Assembly (NCBI GenBank): GCA_049514215.1
Contig: JBEKVI010000012.1
Coordinates: forward strand, 25,191-89,190
Source of the DNA: BOG-994 sp049514215
GTDB taxonomy: Bacteria; Pseudomonadota; Gammaproteobacteria; Burkholderiales; Burkholderiaceae_D
Direction of reading: 5' to 3'
Length of the DNA: 64,000 nucleotides
Shown: one piece after another, positions 27,145-35,250 of the stretch
Numbering within the stretch: the stretch's first letter is position 1
Layout of the letters: the number at the start of each line of letters is the position of its first letter
Notes under the pieces: generated by a model
The model's database searches: none
What the model saw: only the letters and a program-made list of their open reading frames with translations
Told to the model about the DNA's origin: nothing
Program-made: the position numbers and the translations under genes

Positions 27145-27540
27145 CTATGCCACGTAGCAAATGACTTCGCCGCCCACGCCGGTTGCGCGTGCCTTGCGGT
27201 CGGTCATGACCCCTTGCGAGGTCGACACGATCGCCACACCCAGCCCGTTGAGCACCTGGGGAATGGCGTCGTGACCCTTGTAGATGCGCAGGCCCGGTCG
27301 TGAGACGCGCTCGAGCCGCTCGATGACCGGCCGGCCGGCGTAATATTTCAGGGCGACCGTCAAGACCGCCTTGCCGGAATCGTCGGCCACCGCAAAGTCC
27401 TCGATGTAGCCTTCATCCTTCAATACTTTCGCAATCGCCACCTTCACCTTGGAAGAGGGCATCGCAACCGAGGTCTTTTCGACGCCCTGCGCGTTACGAA
27501 TGCGCGTCAGCATGTCGGCGATCGGATCACTCATACTCAT
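27145..27540 (-). CDS. rpsH: Ribosomal protein uS8
   Basis: Primary 16S rRNA binder; in E. coli it also represses the spc operon. 131 aa from ATG 27540 (MSMSDPIADMLTRIRNAQ); an ATG two codons later is equally possible. C-terminal IVSTSQGVMTDRKARATGVG is diagnostic. Confidence 0.97.
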   Translation of the reverse strand: MSMSDPIADMLTRIRNAQGVEKTSVAMPSSKVKVAIAKVLKDEGYIEDFAVADDSGKAVLTVALKYYAGRPVIERLERVSRPGLRIYKGHDAIPQVLNGLGVAIVSTSQGVMTDRKARATGVGGEVICYVA

Positions 27541-27564
27541 TGCTATTTCTCCTGATTCACCTGA

Positions 27565-27870
27565 TTACCAGCTGGCCTTGGTGAGCCCTGGGATTTCACC
27601 GCGCATCGCAGCTTCGCGGACCTTGGTGCGGCCCAAGCCGAATTTGCGGTAGGTGCCGCGCGGACGCCCTGTGATGGCGCAGCGATTGCGTTGTCGGGTG
27701 GGACTGGCGTTGCGGGGCAGCTGCTGCAGCTTCAGACGGGCCTCGTAGCGGTCCTCTTCGGACTTGCTCTGATCTTCGATCAGGGCCTTCAATTCCACGC
27801 GCTTGGTCGCGTATTTCTTGACCAGCATGGCCCGCTTTTTCTCACGGTTAATCAGCGACAGTTTAGCCAC
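27565..27870 (-). CDS. rpsN: Ribosomal protein uS14
   Basis: Small-subunit head protein. GTG 27870, preceded by GAGG, gives 101 aa starting MAKLSLINREKKRAMLVKKY, the expected size; the longer open frame upstream is unlike the family. This is the long, zinc-free type, with RNRCAITGRPRGTYRKFGLG and one cysteine only. Confidence 0.96.
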   Translation of the reverse strand: MAKLSLINREKKRAMLVKKYATKRVELKALIEDQSKSEEDRYEARLKLQQLPRNASPTRQRNRCAITGRPRGTYRKFGLGRTKVREAAMRGEIPGLTKASW

Positions 27871-27877
27871 AGCAACC

Positions 27878-28417
27878 TCAATTCTTGAACGGAAACTTGA
27901 ACGCAACGAGAAGCGCCTTACACTCCTCGTCATTTTTCGCCGTCGTGGTGATGCTGATGTTCAGCCCACGCAGCGCATCGATCTTGTCGTACTCAATCTC
28001 GGGAAAAATGATCTGTTCCCGCACACCCACGTTGTAATTCCCGCGACCGTCAAAGGCCCGTCCGGAAATCCCCCGGAAGTCGCGCACGCGCGGCAGGGCG
28101 ACTGTCACGAAGCGATCCAGGAACTCGTACATGCGCGCGCCGCGCAGGGTCACCATGCAACCGATCGGATAGCCTTGGCGGATCTTGAAGCCCGCAATGG
28201 CTTTCTTGGCTTTGGTCACCACCGGCTTTTGGCCGGCGATCTTGGTGAGATCGCCCACGGCGTGCTCGATCACCTTCTTGTCGGCCACCGCCTCAGACAA
28301 GCCCATGTTGAGCGTGATCTTCGTGATACGGGGCACTTCCATCACCGACTTGTAGCCGAACTTCTTGGTCAAATCGGGAACGATCTTTTCTTTATAGAGT
28401 TGCTGCAGTCGCGCCAT
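27878..28417 (-). CDS. rplE: Ribosomal protein uL5
   Basis: Binds 5S rRNA and contacts P-site tRNA. 179 aa with MEVPRITKITLNMGLSEAVA, GFKIRQGYPIGCMVTLRG and GISGRAFDGRGNYNVGVREQ. It lies 7 bases before rpsN. Confidence 0.97.
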   Translation of the reverse strand: MARLQQLYKEKIVPDLTKKFGYKSVMEVPRITKITLNMGLSEAVADKKVIEHAVGDLTKIAGQKPVVTKAKKAIAGFKIRQGYPIGCMVTLRGARMYEFLDRFVTVALPRVRDFRGISGRAFDGRGNYNVGVREQIIFPEIEYDKIDALRGLNISITTTAKNDEECKALLVAFKFPFKN

Positions 28418-28448
28418 GATCCCTTCCTCTGTGCTTTAGCCCCAGCGC

Positions 28449-28772
28449 TTACGCCTTGGTCGAAACCAATTCGCCGCTGGACTTGAAGACTCTTACCTTG
28501 GTGCCATCTTTTTGGGTCTTGAATCCCGCCCGATCGGCTTTGCCACTCGCGGCGTTGTAGAGCGCAAGGTTGGACGCCTGGATGGGCATGGTCTTCTCGA
28601 CGATGCCACCGGTGATGTTTTTCATCGGGTTCGGCTTGGCGTGCTTTTTGGCGACGTTGATCCCTTCTACGAGCACATGATCGCCATCGATGCGTTCGAG
28701 CACGGTGCCGCGCTTGCCTTTGTCTTTGCCGGCAATGACGATGACCTCATCGCCTTTTCGAATCTTGTTCAT
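28449..28772 (-). CDS. rplX: Ribosomal protein uL24
   Basis: Assembly initiator of the large subunit. 107 aa with a KOW motif at the N-terminus (IRKGDEVIVIAGKDKGKRGT) and GINVAKKHAKPNP. Confidence 0.97.
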   Translation of the reverse strand: MNKIRKGDEVIVIAGKDKGKRGTVLERIDGDHVLVEGINVAKKHAKPNPMKNITGGIVEKTMPIQASNLALYNAASGKADRAGFKTQKDGTKVRVFKSSGELVSTKA

Positions 28773-28779
28773 GGTGACC

Positions 28780-29148
28780 TCAGAGAACTTCGGGCGCGAG
28801 GGAGACGATTTTCATGAAGCGTTCGGTCCGCAGCTCACGCGTAACCGGCCCAAAAATCCGCGTGCCGATCGGCTCGAGCTTGTTATTCAATAAGACGGCG
28901 GCATTGCCATCGAATTTGATGAGCGAGCCGTCCCCGCGTCGCACGCCCTTGGCAGTGCGGACCACGACGGCGTTGAAGATCTCGCCCTTTTTGACGCGAC
29001 CTCGAGGAGTCGCCTCCTTGACGGTGACCTTGATGATGTCGCCGATGGTCGCGTAACGTCTCTTGGATCCACCCAGGACCTTGATGCACATGACTTCGCG
29101 CGCACCCGTGTTGTCGGCTACTTCGAGCCGGGATTCTGTCTGAATCAT
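28780..29148 (-). CDS. rplN: Ribosomal protein uL14
   Basis: Large-subunit protein at the subunit interface; first gene of the spc operon. 122 aa, MIQTESRLEVADNTGAREVM, with VVRTAKGVRRGDGSLIKFDG and the C-terminal GTRIFGPVTRELR. Here it is not preceded by rpsQ; a 2.5-kb insertion separates the two, and a separate promoter is predicted (29285-29313). Confidence 0.97.
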   Translation of the reverse strand: MIQTESRLEVADNTGAREVMCIKVLGGSKRRYATIGDIIKVTVKEATPRGRVKKGEIFNAVVVRTAKGVRRGDGSLIKFDGNAAVLLNNKLEPIGTRIFGPVTRELRTERFMKIVSLAPEVL

Positions 29149-29284
29149 GGTAGTCGTCCCAACTTGATCCGTTGCGCAAGCGCGTGACGGTCAGTCTTGG
29201 TCCCGTAAGGGGTTTGAATCGAACGCAATTCGCGCGCAGGCGAGTTGCGAAAACCAAAGCCCGGTAATTTGGGCTAAGCCAGAG

Positions 29285-29313
29285 ATTCTAGCAGCTGCGG
29301 CTTTGAATCACAA
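29285..29313 (-). promoter_or_regulatory. Sigma70-like promoter for the spc operon
   Basis: On the minus strand TTGTGA (29313-29308) and TAGAAT (29290-29285) are separated by exactly 17 bases, matching consensus at 4 and 5 of 6 positions. Transcription would start near 29278, giving a leader of about 130 bases to rplN. It supplies the promoter that the split ribosomal cluster needs. Confidence 0.6.
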
Positions 29314-29410
29314 GGGCTAGACTGGCGCAACGCAGCAGATTCCCCGCACTTTGGGCGGCTTCCGATGTCTGAGCTTGCACCCTTCAAAGTTGCCTCTACC
29401 TGAACCCTCG

Positions 29411-30076
29411 ATGACCTTCTGGAGCGCTCTCACCGATCTGGGTGATTCTGGCTTTCTCGCCAACTTCGCTCTTGGCGTGACGCTCTGGCTCGCCATCCGT
29501 CCGCCCCTGCGTCCGGCCGCGGTCTGGGTCCTGGCCTTCGGTGCCGCTACTTTCATGGTGATAGCCACCAAGCTCGCCTTCCTCGGGTGGGGCATTGGCA
29601 TACACGCTTTGGACTTTACCGGGATTAGCGGGCATTCGATGCTTTCGGCTGCGATTTTTCCGATTCTTGCTTTTCTCGTGTCTTCGGCGGCCTCACGCCC
29701 GGTGCGTGTGGGCTGCGTCCTGCTCGCGTGCCTGCTCGCGACCGCCATCGGCTTTTCTCGTCTCGTGCTGCAGGTCCATTCGCCGGCCGAGGTGGCGGTC
29801 GGACTGGGCCTGGGCTTTGCCGTGGCCTTTACGGTCATCGCCGTTGCCCCGCTTGTCGATCGCAGTCGCCACCGCCTGCTGGCGCCAGCCCTTCTGGGGG
29901 CCATGCTGCTTTTCGGATTCGGATCCTATGGCGAGCGCGCGCCGTCGGAAGGCTGGCTTGCGGTCGTGGCGGTCAGGCTTTCCGGGCACGCCCAACCCTA
30001 CTCGCGTACCGTCTGGCGCAGTCAGTGGGCCGCCCGCACGGCAGTGTCGCAGTGGCGAGCAATACCGGCTACCTAG
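29411..30076 (+). CDS. PAP2-family membrane phosphatase-like protein
   Basis: A 221-aa integral membrane protein with about six hydrophobic segments. The PAP2 signatures are partly visible: TGISGHSMLSA (the SGH motif) and SRLVLQVHSPAEVAVG, where the usual final Asp is Glu. The first motif (KxxxxxxRP) is not evident. PAP2 enzymes remove phosphate from lipid phosphates such as undecaprenyl pyrophosphate or phosphatidate; the substrate here is unknown. ATG 29411 (MTFWSALTDLG) is preferred over an in-frame ATG at 29351. It faces the EAL-HDOD gene, the stops overlapping at a CTAG. Confidence 0.8.
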   Translation: MTFWSALTDLGDSGFLANFALGVTLWLAIRPPLRPAAVWVLAFGAATFMVIATKLAFLGWGIGIHALDFTGISGHSMLSAAIFPILAFLVSSAASRPVRVGCVLLACLLATAIGFSRLVLQVHSPAEVAVGLGLGFAVAFTVIAVAPLVDRSRHRLLAPALLGAMLLFGFGSYGERAPSEGWLAVVAVRLSGHAQPYSRTVWRSQWAARTAVSQWRAIPAT

Positions 30077-31479
30077 GTCCCGATTTCGCCGACCGCGTTG
30101 GCCCAGGTCAGGGCATTGATCAGTTCCTGATTGACGGTGTTCGGATCGACGTTGCAGGCCGCAGCCAGCAGGGCGATTTCCTCGGGCTGTCCCGACTCGC
30201 ACGCCTTGCCCAGTCGCAGGAAAGGCGCAAACAGACCCTGATCACCCAGGAGCGCTTCGCGCACCTTATCGGCCACGGCGACCTTCTCGAGGATCTGGCT
30301 GATCGTCTGGCCCATCATCTGGTCTAGAAGAGAGAACAGACCGGTCAAAAAGAGTTGCTCCGCGAGTGCAGCTGGCAGCCCGCAGCGCAAGGCGATCTGC
30401 TCCATGAGTCGGGCGCGCACGAGCGCCTGCTCGAAGAGGGCGCGTTCGGCAAAGCCAGCTGATTTCACGTCGAATAAAAGCAGCGACAGCCAGCGATAGA
30501 GTTGATCGCGTCCCAGGATGACGAGCGCCTGCTCGATTTCCGTGATCGTTTTGCGCAGCCCCATGGCGGGCGCATTCACGTAACGCAACATCTTGTACGT
30601 GAGCACCGGGTCGCGCTTGAGAGCATTGGCGAGCTCGTTACTTTGCGCGCCGCTGCGCAGCCGGTTCAAAATCTGGATGACCTGAGTGCGATCCAGCTCG
30701 CTTTTGGGCGGGTGCCAGTTTTCGCGGCTCGTGACAAACGGGCCCTGGAAGAAATCGAATCCGGCGCGAAAGCACAGCTGAAAATCGTCGCCGGTGGCGA
30801 TGTCGCTCGCAATGAGTTCCAGTGCCTGGGCACCGGGGCGAGTCGCCGCACGAGCCTTCGTGACGATGTCGCTGAGCTGAAGGCCGTCGAACTCGCGGGT
30901 CATGACCTGCAGAAAATCGCAGTGCTCAAAGACCACCGGCAGCTCGGAACCACTGAGGCGCAGCCGCCAGCCGATGCGAAATCCCTTTTCCTTGAGTGCT
31001 TTGATCTGGACCAGAAGCTGAAGTGGCTCGATCGGAACCGCCTCGGGCACTTGGAGCATCAAGACGGTGTTGTCAACCGGCAGTGCCTCAAGCCTGGGAT
31101 TCAGAAAGACACCGGGCGAAACGTCCACAAACGCCAAGCGATGCCCGAGGAGTTGGTCAACGCCAAATGACGCCAGACTACGTACGAGCAGATCGTCGGA
31201 GACGCGTCGCGCGGCATCACGCTCATCCATGAACCTCGAGCGCAGTCCCCGCTCGAGCGAGAATTCGTAGCCCGCGATGCGCTCGGTCCGGTTGAGGACT
31301 GCCTCGCGGCACACAAACGACGTCTGGGCCGACGCGGTTTTGGGTCCGCCGGGATGCATTAGGGGCGCCACCTGGTCCAGGCGTTCGAAGGAGTTCGTAC
31401 CGGAGCGCGCCGAGACCGCCGGCGCGGCCGCCTCGGGTCGGTTCTTCCTGCTTAGAAAAGTGCGCACCGCCTCGAACAT
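30073..31479 (-). CDS. EAL-HDOD signalling protein (YuxH-like)
   Basis: A 468-aa cytosolic protein. Residues about 50-260 resemble an EAL domain without its catalytic signatures (CREAVLNRTERIAGYEFSLE at the place of the EAL motif). Residues about 265-460 form an HDOD domain (ELANALKRDPVLTYKMLRYV, NAPAMGLRKTITEIEQAL, LGRDQLYRWLSLLLF). This YuxH-type combination occurs in motility and c-di-GMP signalling proteins and is probably non-enzymatic. ATG 31479 is chosen as the first Met matching the folded protein (MFEAVRTFLSRK). It lies between the S10 and spc operons, on their strand. Confidence 0.88.
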   Translation of the reverse strand: MFEAVRTFLSRKNRPEAAAPAVSARSGTNSFERLDQVAPLMHPGGPKTASAQTSFVCREAVLNRTERIAGYEFSLERGLRSRFMDERDAARRVSDDLLVRSLASFGVDQLLGHRLAFVDVSPGVFLNPRLEALPVDNTVLMLQVPEAVPIEPLQLLVQIKALKEKGFRIGWRLRLSGSELPVVFEHCDFLQVMTREFDGLQLSDIVTKARAATRPGAQALELIASDIATGDDFQLCFRAGFDFFQGPFVTSRENWHPPKSELDRTQVIQILNRLRSGAQSNELANALKRDPVLTYKMLRYVNAPAMGLRKTITEIEQALVILGRDQLYRWLSLLLFDVKSAGFAERALFEQALVRARLMEQIALRCGLPAALAEQLFLTGLFSLLDQMMGQTISQILEKVAVADKVREALLGDQGLFAPFLRLGKACESGQPEEIALLAAACNVDPNTVNQELINALTWANAVGEIGT

Positions 31480-31513
31480 GGATTCGCCAGTAACAGAGCC
31501 CGTCTCGCTCAGT

Positions 31514-31540
31514 CTTACGGACAATTTCGGGAAAAGTTGA
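31514..31540 (-). promoter_or_regulatory. Weak sigma28-like promoter for the EAL-HDOD gene
   Basis: The minus strand carries TCAACTTT (31540-31533), identical to the -35 of the fliC promoter, and 12 bases later CCGTAAG. In fliC the same 12 bases lead to CCGATAA. The -10 looks like the flagellar element with one base missing. Suggestive only. Confidence 0.35.
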
Positions 31541-31610
31541 GGTGGTGCTCCTAGGCAGGACCACTCCAAGACGGGGCCATGCCCCTGGGGCTGCTCGCAT
31601 CGGACCCACC

Positions 31611-31665
31611 AAAAAACATCGGCCCGCGGCCCGGTATGCATGCACACCGAAGGCCACGGGCCGCG
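31611..31665 (-). terminator. Probable terminator of the S10 operon
   Basis: Downstream of rpsQ on the minus strand a 9-bp perfect stem (31657-31665 with 31625-31633, CGCGGCCCG/CGGGCCGCG) encloses 23 bases. Six T follow after 8 bases (31616-31611). The long loop and offset T run make it less certain than a textbook terminator. Confidence 0.5.
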
Positions 31666-31691
31666 AGAGGGGCCCTTCGAAGCATCGCTTC

Positions 31692-31973
31692 CTAGATCAC
31701 GCGCGCCGCCTCGAGAAGCTTCACGACGGTCCAGGCCTTGGTCTTCGACAAAGGCCTGGTCTCGGCGATTTCGACCGTGTCGCCCTCGTTGTACTGGTTC
31801 GTCTCATCGTGGGCATGGTATTTCTTGGACCGAACCAAAAACTTGCCATAGAGGGGATGCTGCACCTTCCGCTCGACTAGCACGGTCACGGTCTTGTTCA
31901 TCTTGTTGCTCACCACGCGACCAACCAGGGTACGGGTCAGCTTCGCTTCGGCGGCTTGAGTAGTTTCGCTCAT
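31692..31973 (-). CDS. rpsQ: Ribosomal protein uS17
   Basis: Primary 16S rRNA binder. 93 aa, with TLVGRVVSNKMNKTVTVLVE, HPLYGKFLVRSKKYHAHDE and the C-terminal ETRPLSKTKAWTVVKLLE. Last gene of the S10 operon; its start overlaps the rpmC stop by 4 bases. Confidence 0.97.
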   Translation of the reverse strand: MSETTQAAEAKLTRTLVGRVVSNKMNKTVTVLVERKVQHPLYGKFLVRSKKYHAHDETNQYNEGDTVEIAETRPLSKTKAWTVVKLLEAARVI

Positions 31974-32164
31974 TTCTGCTTCGCCTTTTCATTCATAACG
32001 GTGCGTACCCGCGCAATGTCGCGGCGCACCTTCTTTAACTGGCTGGTGTTGTTGAGCTGCTGGGTTGCGATTTGCATGCGCAGCCCGAAGTGAGCCTTGA
32101 GCAGGTCCCCGAGCTCCTTGGTGAGCGCCGCTTGATCCTGCCCGCGAAGTTCCGATGCCTTCAT
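31970..32164 (-). CDS. rpmC: Ribosomal protein uL29
   Basis: Exit-tunnel protein that helps bind trigger factor and SRP. ATG 32164, preceded by CAGGAG, gives 64 aa beginning MKASELRGQDQAALTKELGD, the normal size; the open frame extends 13 codons upstream without family resemblance. Confidence 0.96.
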   Translation of the reverse strand: MKASELRGQDQAALTKELGDLLKAHFGLRMQIATQQLNNTSQLKKVRRDIARVRTVMNEKAKQK

Positions 32165-32177
32165 TCTGATCTCCTGG

Positions 32178-32594
32178 TTAAGCGCCGGCCTGGCGGATGA
32201 CAAAAGTCGTCAGAATCGGAAGCTTGGCCGCGGCCAGACGAAACGCCTCGCGCGCGAGCACCTCGTCGACGCCATCCATCTCGTAGAGCACCTTACCGGG
32301 CTGGATTTCGGCCACGTAATATTCCGGATTGCCCTTCCCGTTCCCCATGCGGACCTCTGCGGGCTTCTGGGAGATCGGCTTATCCGGAAAAATGCGAATC
32401 CAGATCCGGCCACCACGCTTGATATGGCGGGTCATCGCACGACGCGCCGCTTCGATCTGACGGGCCGTCAAGCGACCACGCCCGACGGCTTTGAGTCCGA
32501 ATTCCCCGAAGGAGACCGCCGTGCCACGGGTCGCGATGCCCTTGTTGCGGCCCTTCTGTTCCTTGCGATACTTCCTGCGTGCAGGTTGCAGCAT
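32178..32594 (-). CDS. rplP: Ribosomal protein uL16
   Basis: Large-subunit protein near the A site. 138 aa, starting MLQPARRKYRKEQKGRN, with ARQIEAARRAMTRHIKRGGR, WIRIFPDKPISQKPAEVRMG and GKGNPEYYVAEIQPGKVLYE. Confidence 0.97.
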   Translation of the reverse strand: MLQPARRKYRKEQKGRNKGIATRGTAVSFGEFGLKAVGRGRLTARQIEAARRAMTRHIKRGGRIWIRIFPDKPISQKPAEVRMGNGKGNPEYYVAEIQPGKVLYEMDGVDEVLAREAFRLAAAKLPILTTFVIRQAGA

Positions 32595-32596
32595 GA

Positions 32597-33460
32597 CTAT
32601 TCTCCTGCCTTAGGTTCCGTTCCCGCCGGCTTCTCAGTAGGTGCCGCGGCCTTGCGAACACGCTTGACCACGGCTGGCTTGGGCGTCTCGGCGGGTGCCG
32701 GGGCGGCAGCGCTCGTTTCACCCTCGCTGGCCTTCTTGGCGCGGGGGCCGCGCGTTCCGGGCGGGGCCTTGCGTGCCACGCGCCGTTCTTCCTTTTCGAC
32801 TTCGGGCGCGGGAACAGCCGGCGCCTCGTTGGCCGCCAAGCGATCGCCCTTGTAGACCCAGCACTTGATGCCGATGATGCCGTAGGTCGTCACGGCCTCG
32901 GCAAAGCCGTAGTCGATGTCGGCGCGCAAGGTATGGAGCGGAACCCGGCCTTCGCGATACCATTCCGTGCGTGCGATTTCGATCCCGTTGAGTCGTCCCG
33001 AGGACATGAGCTTGATCCCTTGGGCACCCAGACGCATCGCGTTTTGCATGGCGCGCTTCATCGCGCGCCTAAACATGATGCGCTTTTCAAGCTGCTGGGC
33101 GATCGAGTCGGCGATGAGTTGCGCGTCGATCTCGGGCTTGCGGATCTCCTCGATATTCACGTGCACCGGCACGCCCATGCGCTTTTGCAACTCGACCTTC
33201 AAGGATTCGATGTCCTCGCCCTTTTTGCCGATGACCACGCCAGGGCGCGAACTGAAGATCGTGATGCGGGCATTCTTCGCCGGCCGTTCGATGACGACCC
33301 GTCCGACCGAGGCGTTTTTCAGGCGCTTCTTCAGAAATTCCCGCACCTTCAGATCCTCGTTGAGCATCGTCGCGAAGTTCGCGTTGCCCGCGTACCACTT
33401 CGACGCCCAGTTGCGGGTGACCGCAAGACGGAAGCCGGTCGGATGTATTTTCTGGCCCAT
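32597..33460 (-). CDS. rpsC: Ribosomal protein uS3 with long C-terminal tail
   Basis: Small-subunit protein of the mRNA entry channel. KH domain near residues 60-110 (SSRPGVVIGKKGEDIESLKV) and C-domain with GIKLMSSGRLNGIEIARTEW and IDYGFAEAVTTYGIIGIKCW. At 287 aa it is about 55 longer than E. coli uS3. The extra tail (from about 220) is low complexity, rich in Ala, Pro, Lys and Glu, and probably disordered. Confidence 0.97.
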   Translation of the reverse strand: MGQKIHPTGFRLAVTRNWASKWYAGNANFATMLNEDLKVREFLKKRLKNASVGRVVIERPAKNARITIFSSRPGVVIGKKGEDIESLKVELQKRMGVPVHVNIEEIRKPEIDAQLIADSIAQQLEKRIMFRRAMKRAMQNAMRLGAQGIKLMSSGRLNGIEIARTEWYREGRVPLHTLRADIDYGFAEAVTTYGIIGIKCWVYKGDRLAANEAPAVPAPEVEKEERRVARKAPPGTRGPRAKKASEGETSAAAPAPAETPKPAVVKRVRKAAAPTEKPAGTEPKAGE

Positions 33461-33469
33461 CGTGACTCC

Positions 33470-33799
33470 TCAGTTGCCGACCGTCACGATGATGTGACAG
33501 GTCTGCTTTTCAATCTTGTTGCCGCGGCCCTTGGCGCGCGCCGTAAAGCGCTTAAGCGATGTGGCTTTGTCCACGGTGATGATCTTCACCCTAAGCTCGT
33601 CGATGTCCGCGCCATCGTTGTGCTCGGCATTGGCGATCGCCGACTCAAGCACCTTCTTGATGATGACCGCGCCCTTTTTCGGGCTAAAGCTGAGGATGTT
33701 AAGCGCGGTATCGACCTTCTTGCCGCGGATCAGGTCGGCCACGAGCCGACCCTTCTGGGCCGAAATCCGCACGCCATGCAGCTTCGCTGAAGTTTCCAT
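33470..33799 (-). CDS. rplV: Ribosomal protein uL22
   Basis: Lines the exit tunnel. 109 aa, with VRISAQKGRLVADLIRGKKV, FSPKKGAVIIKKVLESAIAN and the C-terminal FTARAKGRGNKIEKQTCHI hairpin region. Confidence 0.97.
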   Translation of the reverse strand: METSAKLHGVRISAQKGRLVADLIRGKKVDTALNILSFSPKKGAVIIKKVLESAIANAEHNDGADIDELRVKIITVDKATSLKRFTARAKGRGNKIEKQTCHIIVTVGN

Positions 33800-33808
33800 T
33801 CGAATCCC

Positions 33809-34087
33809 CTATTTGGCCTTGGCCTTCTTGTCGGCCGCGTGCCCCTTGAAGGTGCGCGTCAAGGCAAACTCGCCCAGTTTGTGCCCCACCATGTTTTCCG
33901 AGATGTAGACCGGAATATGCTGCTTGCCGTTATGAACCGCGATCGTCAGCCCCACAAAATCCGGCATGACGGTCGAGCGGCGTGACCAGGTCTTAATCGG
34001 GCGCTTGTCGCCAGTCGCCTTAACCGCATCCACCTTTTTGACCAGATGGGCATCCACGAACGGGCCCTTCTTGATTGAGCGTGTCAT
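33809..34087 (-). CDS. rpsS: Ribosomal protein uS19
   Basis: Small-subunit head protein. 92 aa, MTRSIKKGPFVDAHLVKKVD, with KTWSRRSTVMPDFVGLTIAV and GHKLGEFALTRTFKGHAADK. Confidence 0.97.
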   Translation of the reverse strand: MTRSIKKGPFVDAHLVKKVDAVKATGDKRPIKTWSRRSTVMPDFVGLTIAVHNGKQHIPVYISENMVGHKLGEFALTRTFKGHAADKKAKAK

Positions 34088-34099
34088 GTGAAAGTCCCT

Positions 34100-34927
34100 T
34101 TATTTCTGGTAGCGACGTTGAACGATCATGCTCGTCGTACGCTTGTTGCGGCGCGTTCTGTAGCCCTTGGTCTTGGTGCCCCACGGACTCACGGGATCGC
34201 GACCGGCAGCCGTCTTGCCCTCGCCACCGCCATGAGGGTGGTCGACCGGGTTCATCGCCACTCCGCGCACGGTTGGCCGAATCCCGCGCCAGCGAACCGC
34301 ACCGGCCTTTCCGATCTGCCGCAGACTGTGTTCTTCGTTGCCGACCTCGCCAATGGTTGCACGACACTCGATGTGGACCTTTCGGATCTCACCCGAGCGT
34401 AGACGCACCTGCGCATAGCTGCCTTCGCGGGCCAGAAGCATCACCGAGGCGCCGGCAGAGCGCGCCATCTGCGCTCCCTTGCCCGGAAGCATCTCGATGC
34501 AGTGGATCGTGGTCCCCACCGGGATATTGCGGATCGGCAGCGCATTGCCTGCCTTGATCGGGGCTTCCGCGCCCGAGACGAGCATGGTTCCCACGCTCAC
34601 GCCCTTAGGCGCGATGATGTAGCGCCGCTCGCCGTCGCGGTAGCACAACAGAGCGATGTTCGCAGAGCGGTTGGGATCGTACTCGAGGCGTTCGACTTTC
34701 GCCGGGACCCCATCCTTGTTGCGCTTGAAATCGATTACCCGGTAGTGCTGCTTGTGGCCACCGCCAATGTGGCGCGTCGTGATATGGCCATTATTGTTGC
34801 GTCCGGCGGTCTTGGATTTCTTCTCGATGAGGGCGTCCACGGGCCGGCCCTTGTACAGGCTCGGATTGACCACCTTCACGACGGCGCGGCGTCCGGGCGA
34901 TGTCGGTTTGACTTTGACGAGTGCCAT
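34100..34927 (-). CDS. rplB: Ribosomal protein uL2
   Basis: Peptidyl-transferase-centre protein of the large subunit. 275 aa, with AGRNNNGHITTRHIGGGHKQ, VERLEYDPNRSANIALLCYR and the C-terminal GVAMNPVDHPHGGGEGK, which contains the conserved histidine. Confidence 0.97.
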   Translation of the reverse strand: MALVKVKPTSPGRRAVVKVVNPSLYKGRPVDALIEKKSKTAGRNNNGHITTRHIGGGHKQHYRVIDFKRNKDGVPAKVERLEYDPNRSANIALLCYRDGERRYIIAPKGVSVGTMLVSGAEAPIKAGNALPIRNIPVGTTIHCIEMLPGKGAQMARSAGASVMLLAREGSYAQVRLRSGEIRKVHIECRATIGEVGNEEHSLRQIGKAGAVRWRGIRPTVRGVAMNPVDHPHGGGEGKTAAGRDPVSPWGTKTKGYRTRRNKRTTSMIVQRRYQK

Positions 34928-34929
34928 GA

Positions 34930-35250
34930 TTACTTGGACTCCGCTTGGAAGTTGATTTCCTGACCGGGCTTCAGATTCACAAACGCCTTTTTGACGTGAT
35001 TGCGCCGACCCGTGGTCCGGCCAAATTTCTTGACCTTGCCTTTCTGATTGACCATCTGCACCGAATCCACCTCAACCTTAAAGAGGAGTTCGACAGCGGC
35101 CTTCACCTCCGGCTTGGTCGCATCCGGGGTAACGCGGAAGATGACCTGCTCATGCTTGTCCGCGATCATCGTGGCCTTCTCCGAGACGACGGGCGCCAGG
35201 AGAACCTGGTAAAGCCGCTCGGTCTTGGGCTTCTTGGCGACAGGGCTCAT
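34930..35250 (-). CDS. rplW: Ribosomal protein uL23
   Basis: Exit-site docking protein for trigger factor and SRP. 106 aa, with YQVLLAPVVSEKATMIADKH, VELLFKVEVDSVQMVNQKGK and GRTTGRRNHVKKAFVNLKPG. Its start overlaps the rplD stop by 4 bases. Confidence 0.97.
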   Translation of the reverse strand: MSPVAKKPKTERLYQVLLAPVVSEKATMIADKHEQVIFRVTPDATKPEVKAAVELLFKVEVDSVQMVNQKGKVKKFGRTTGRRNHVKKAFVNLKPGQEINFQAESK

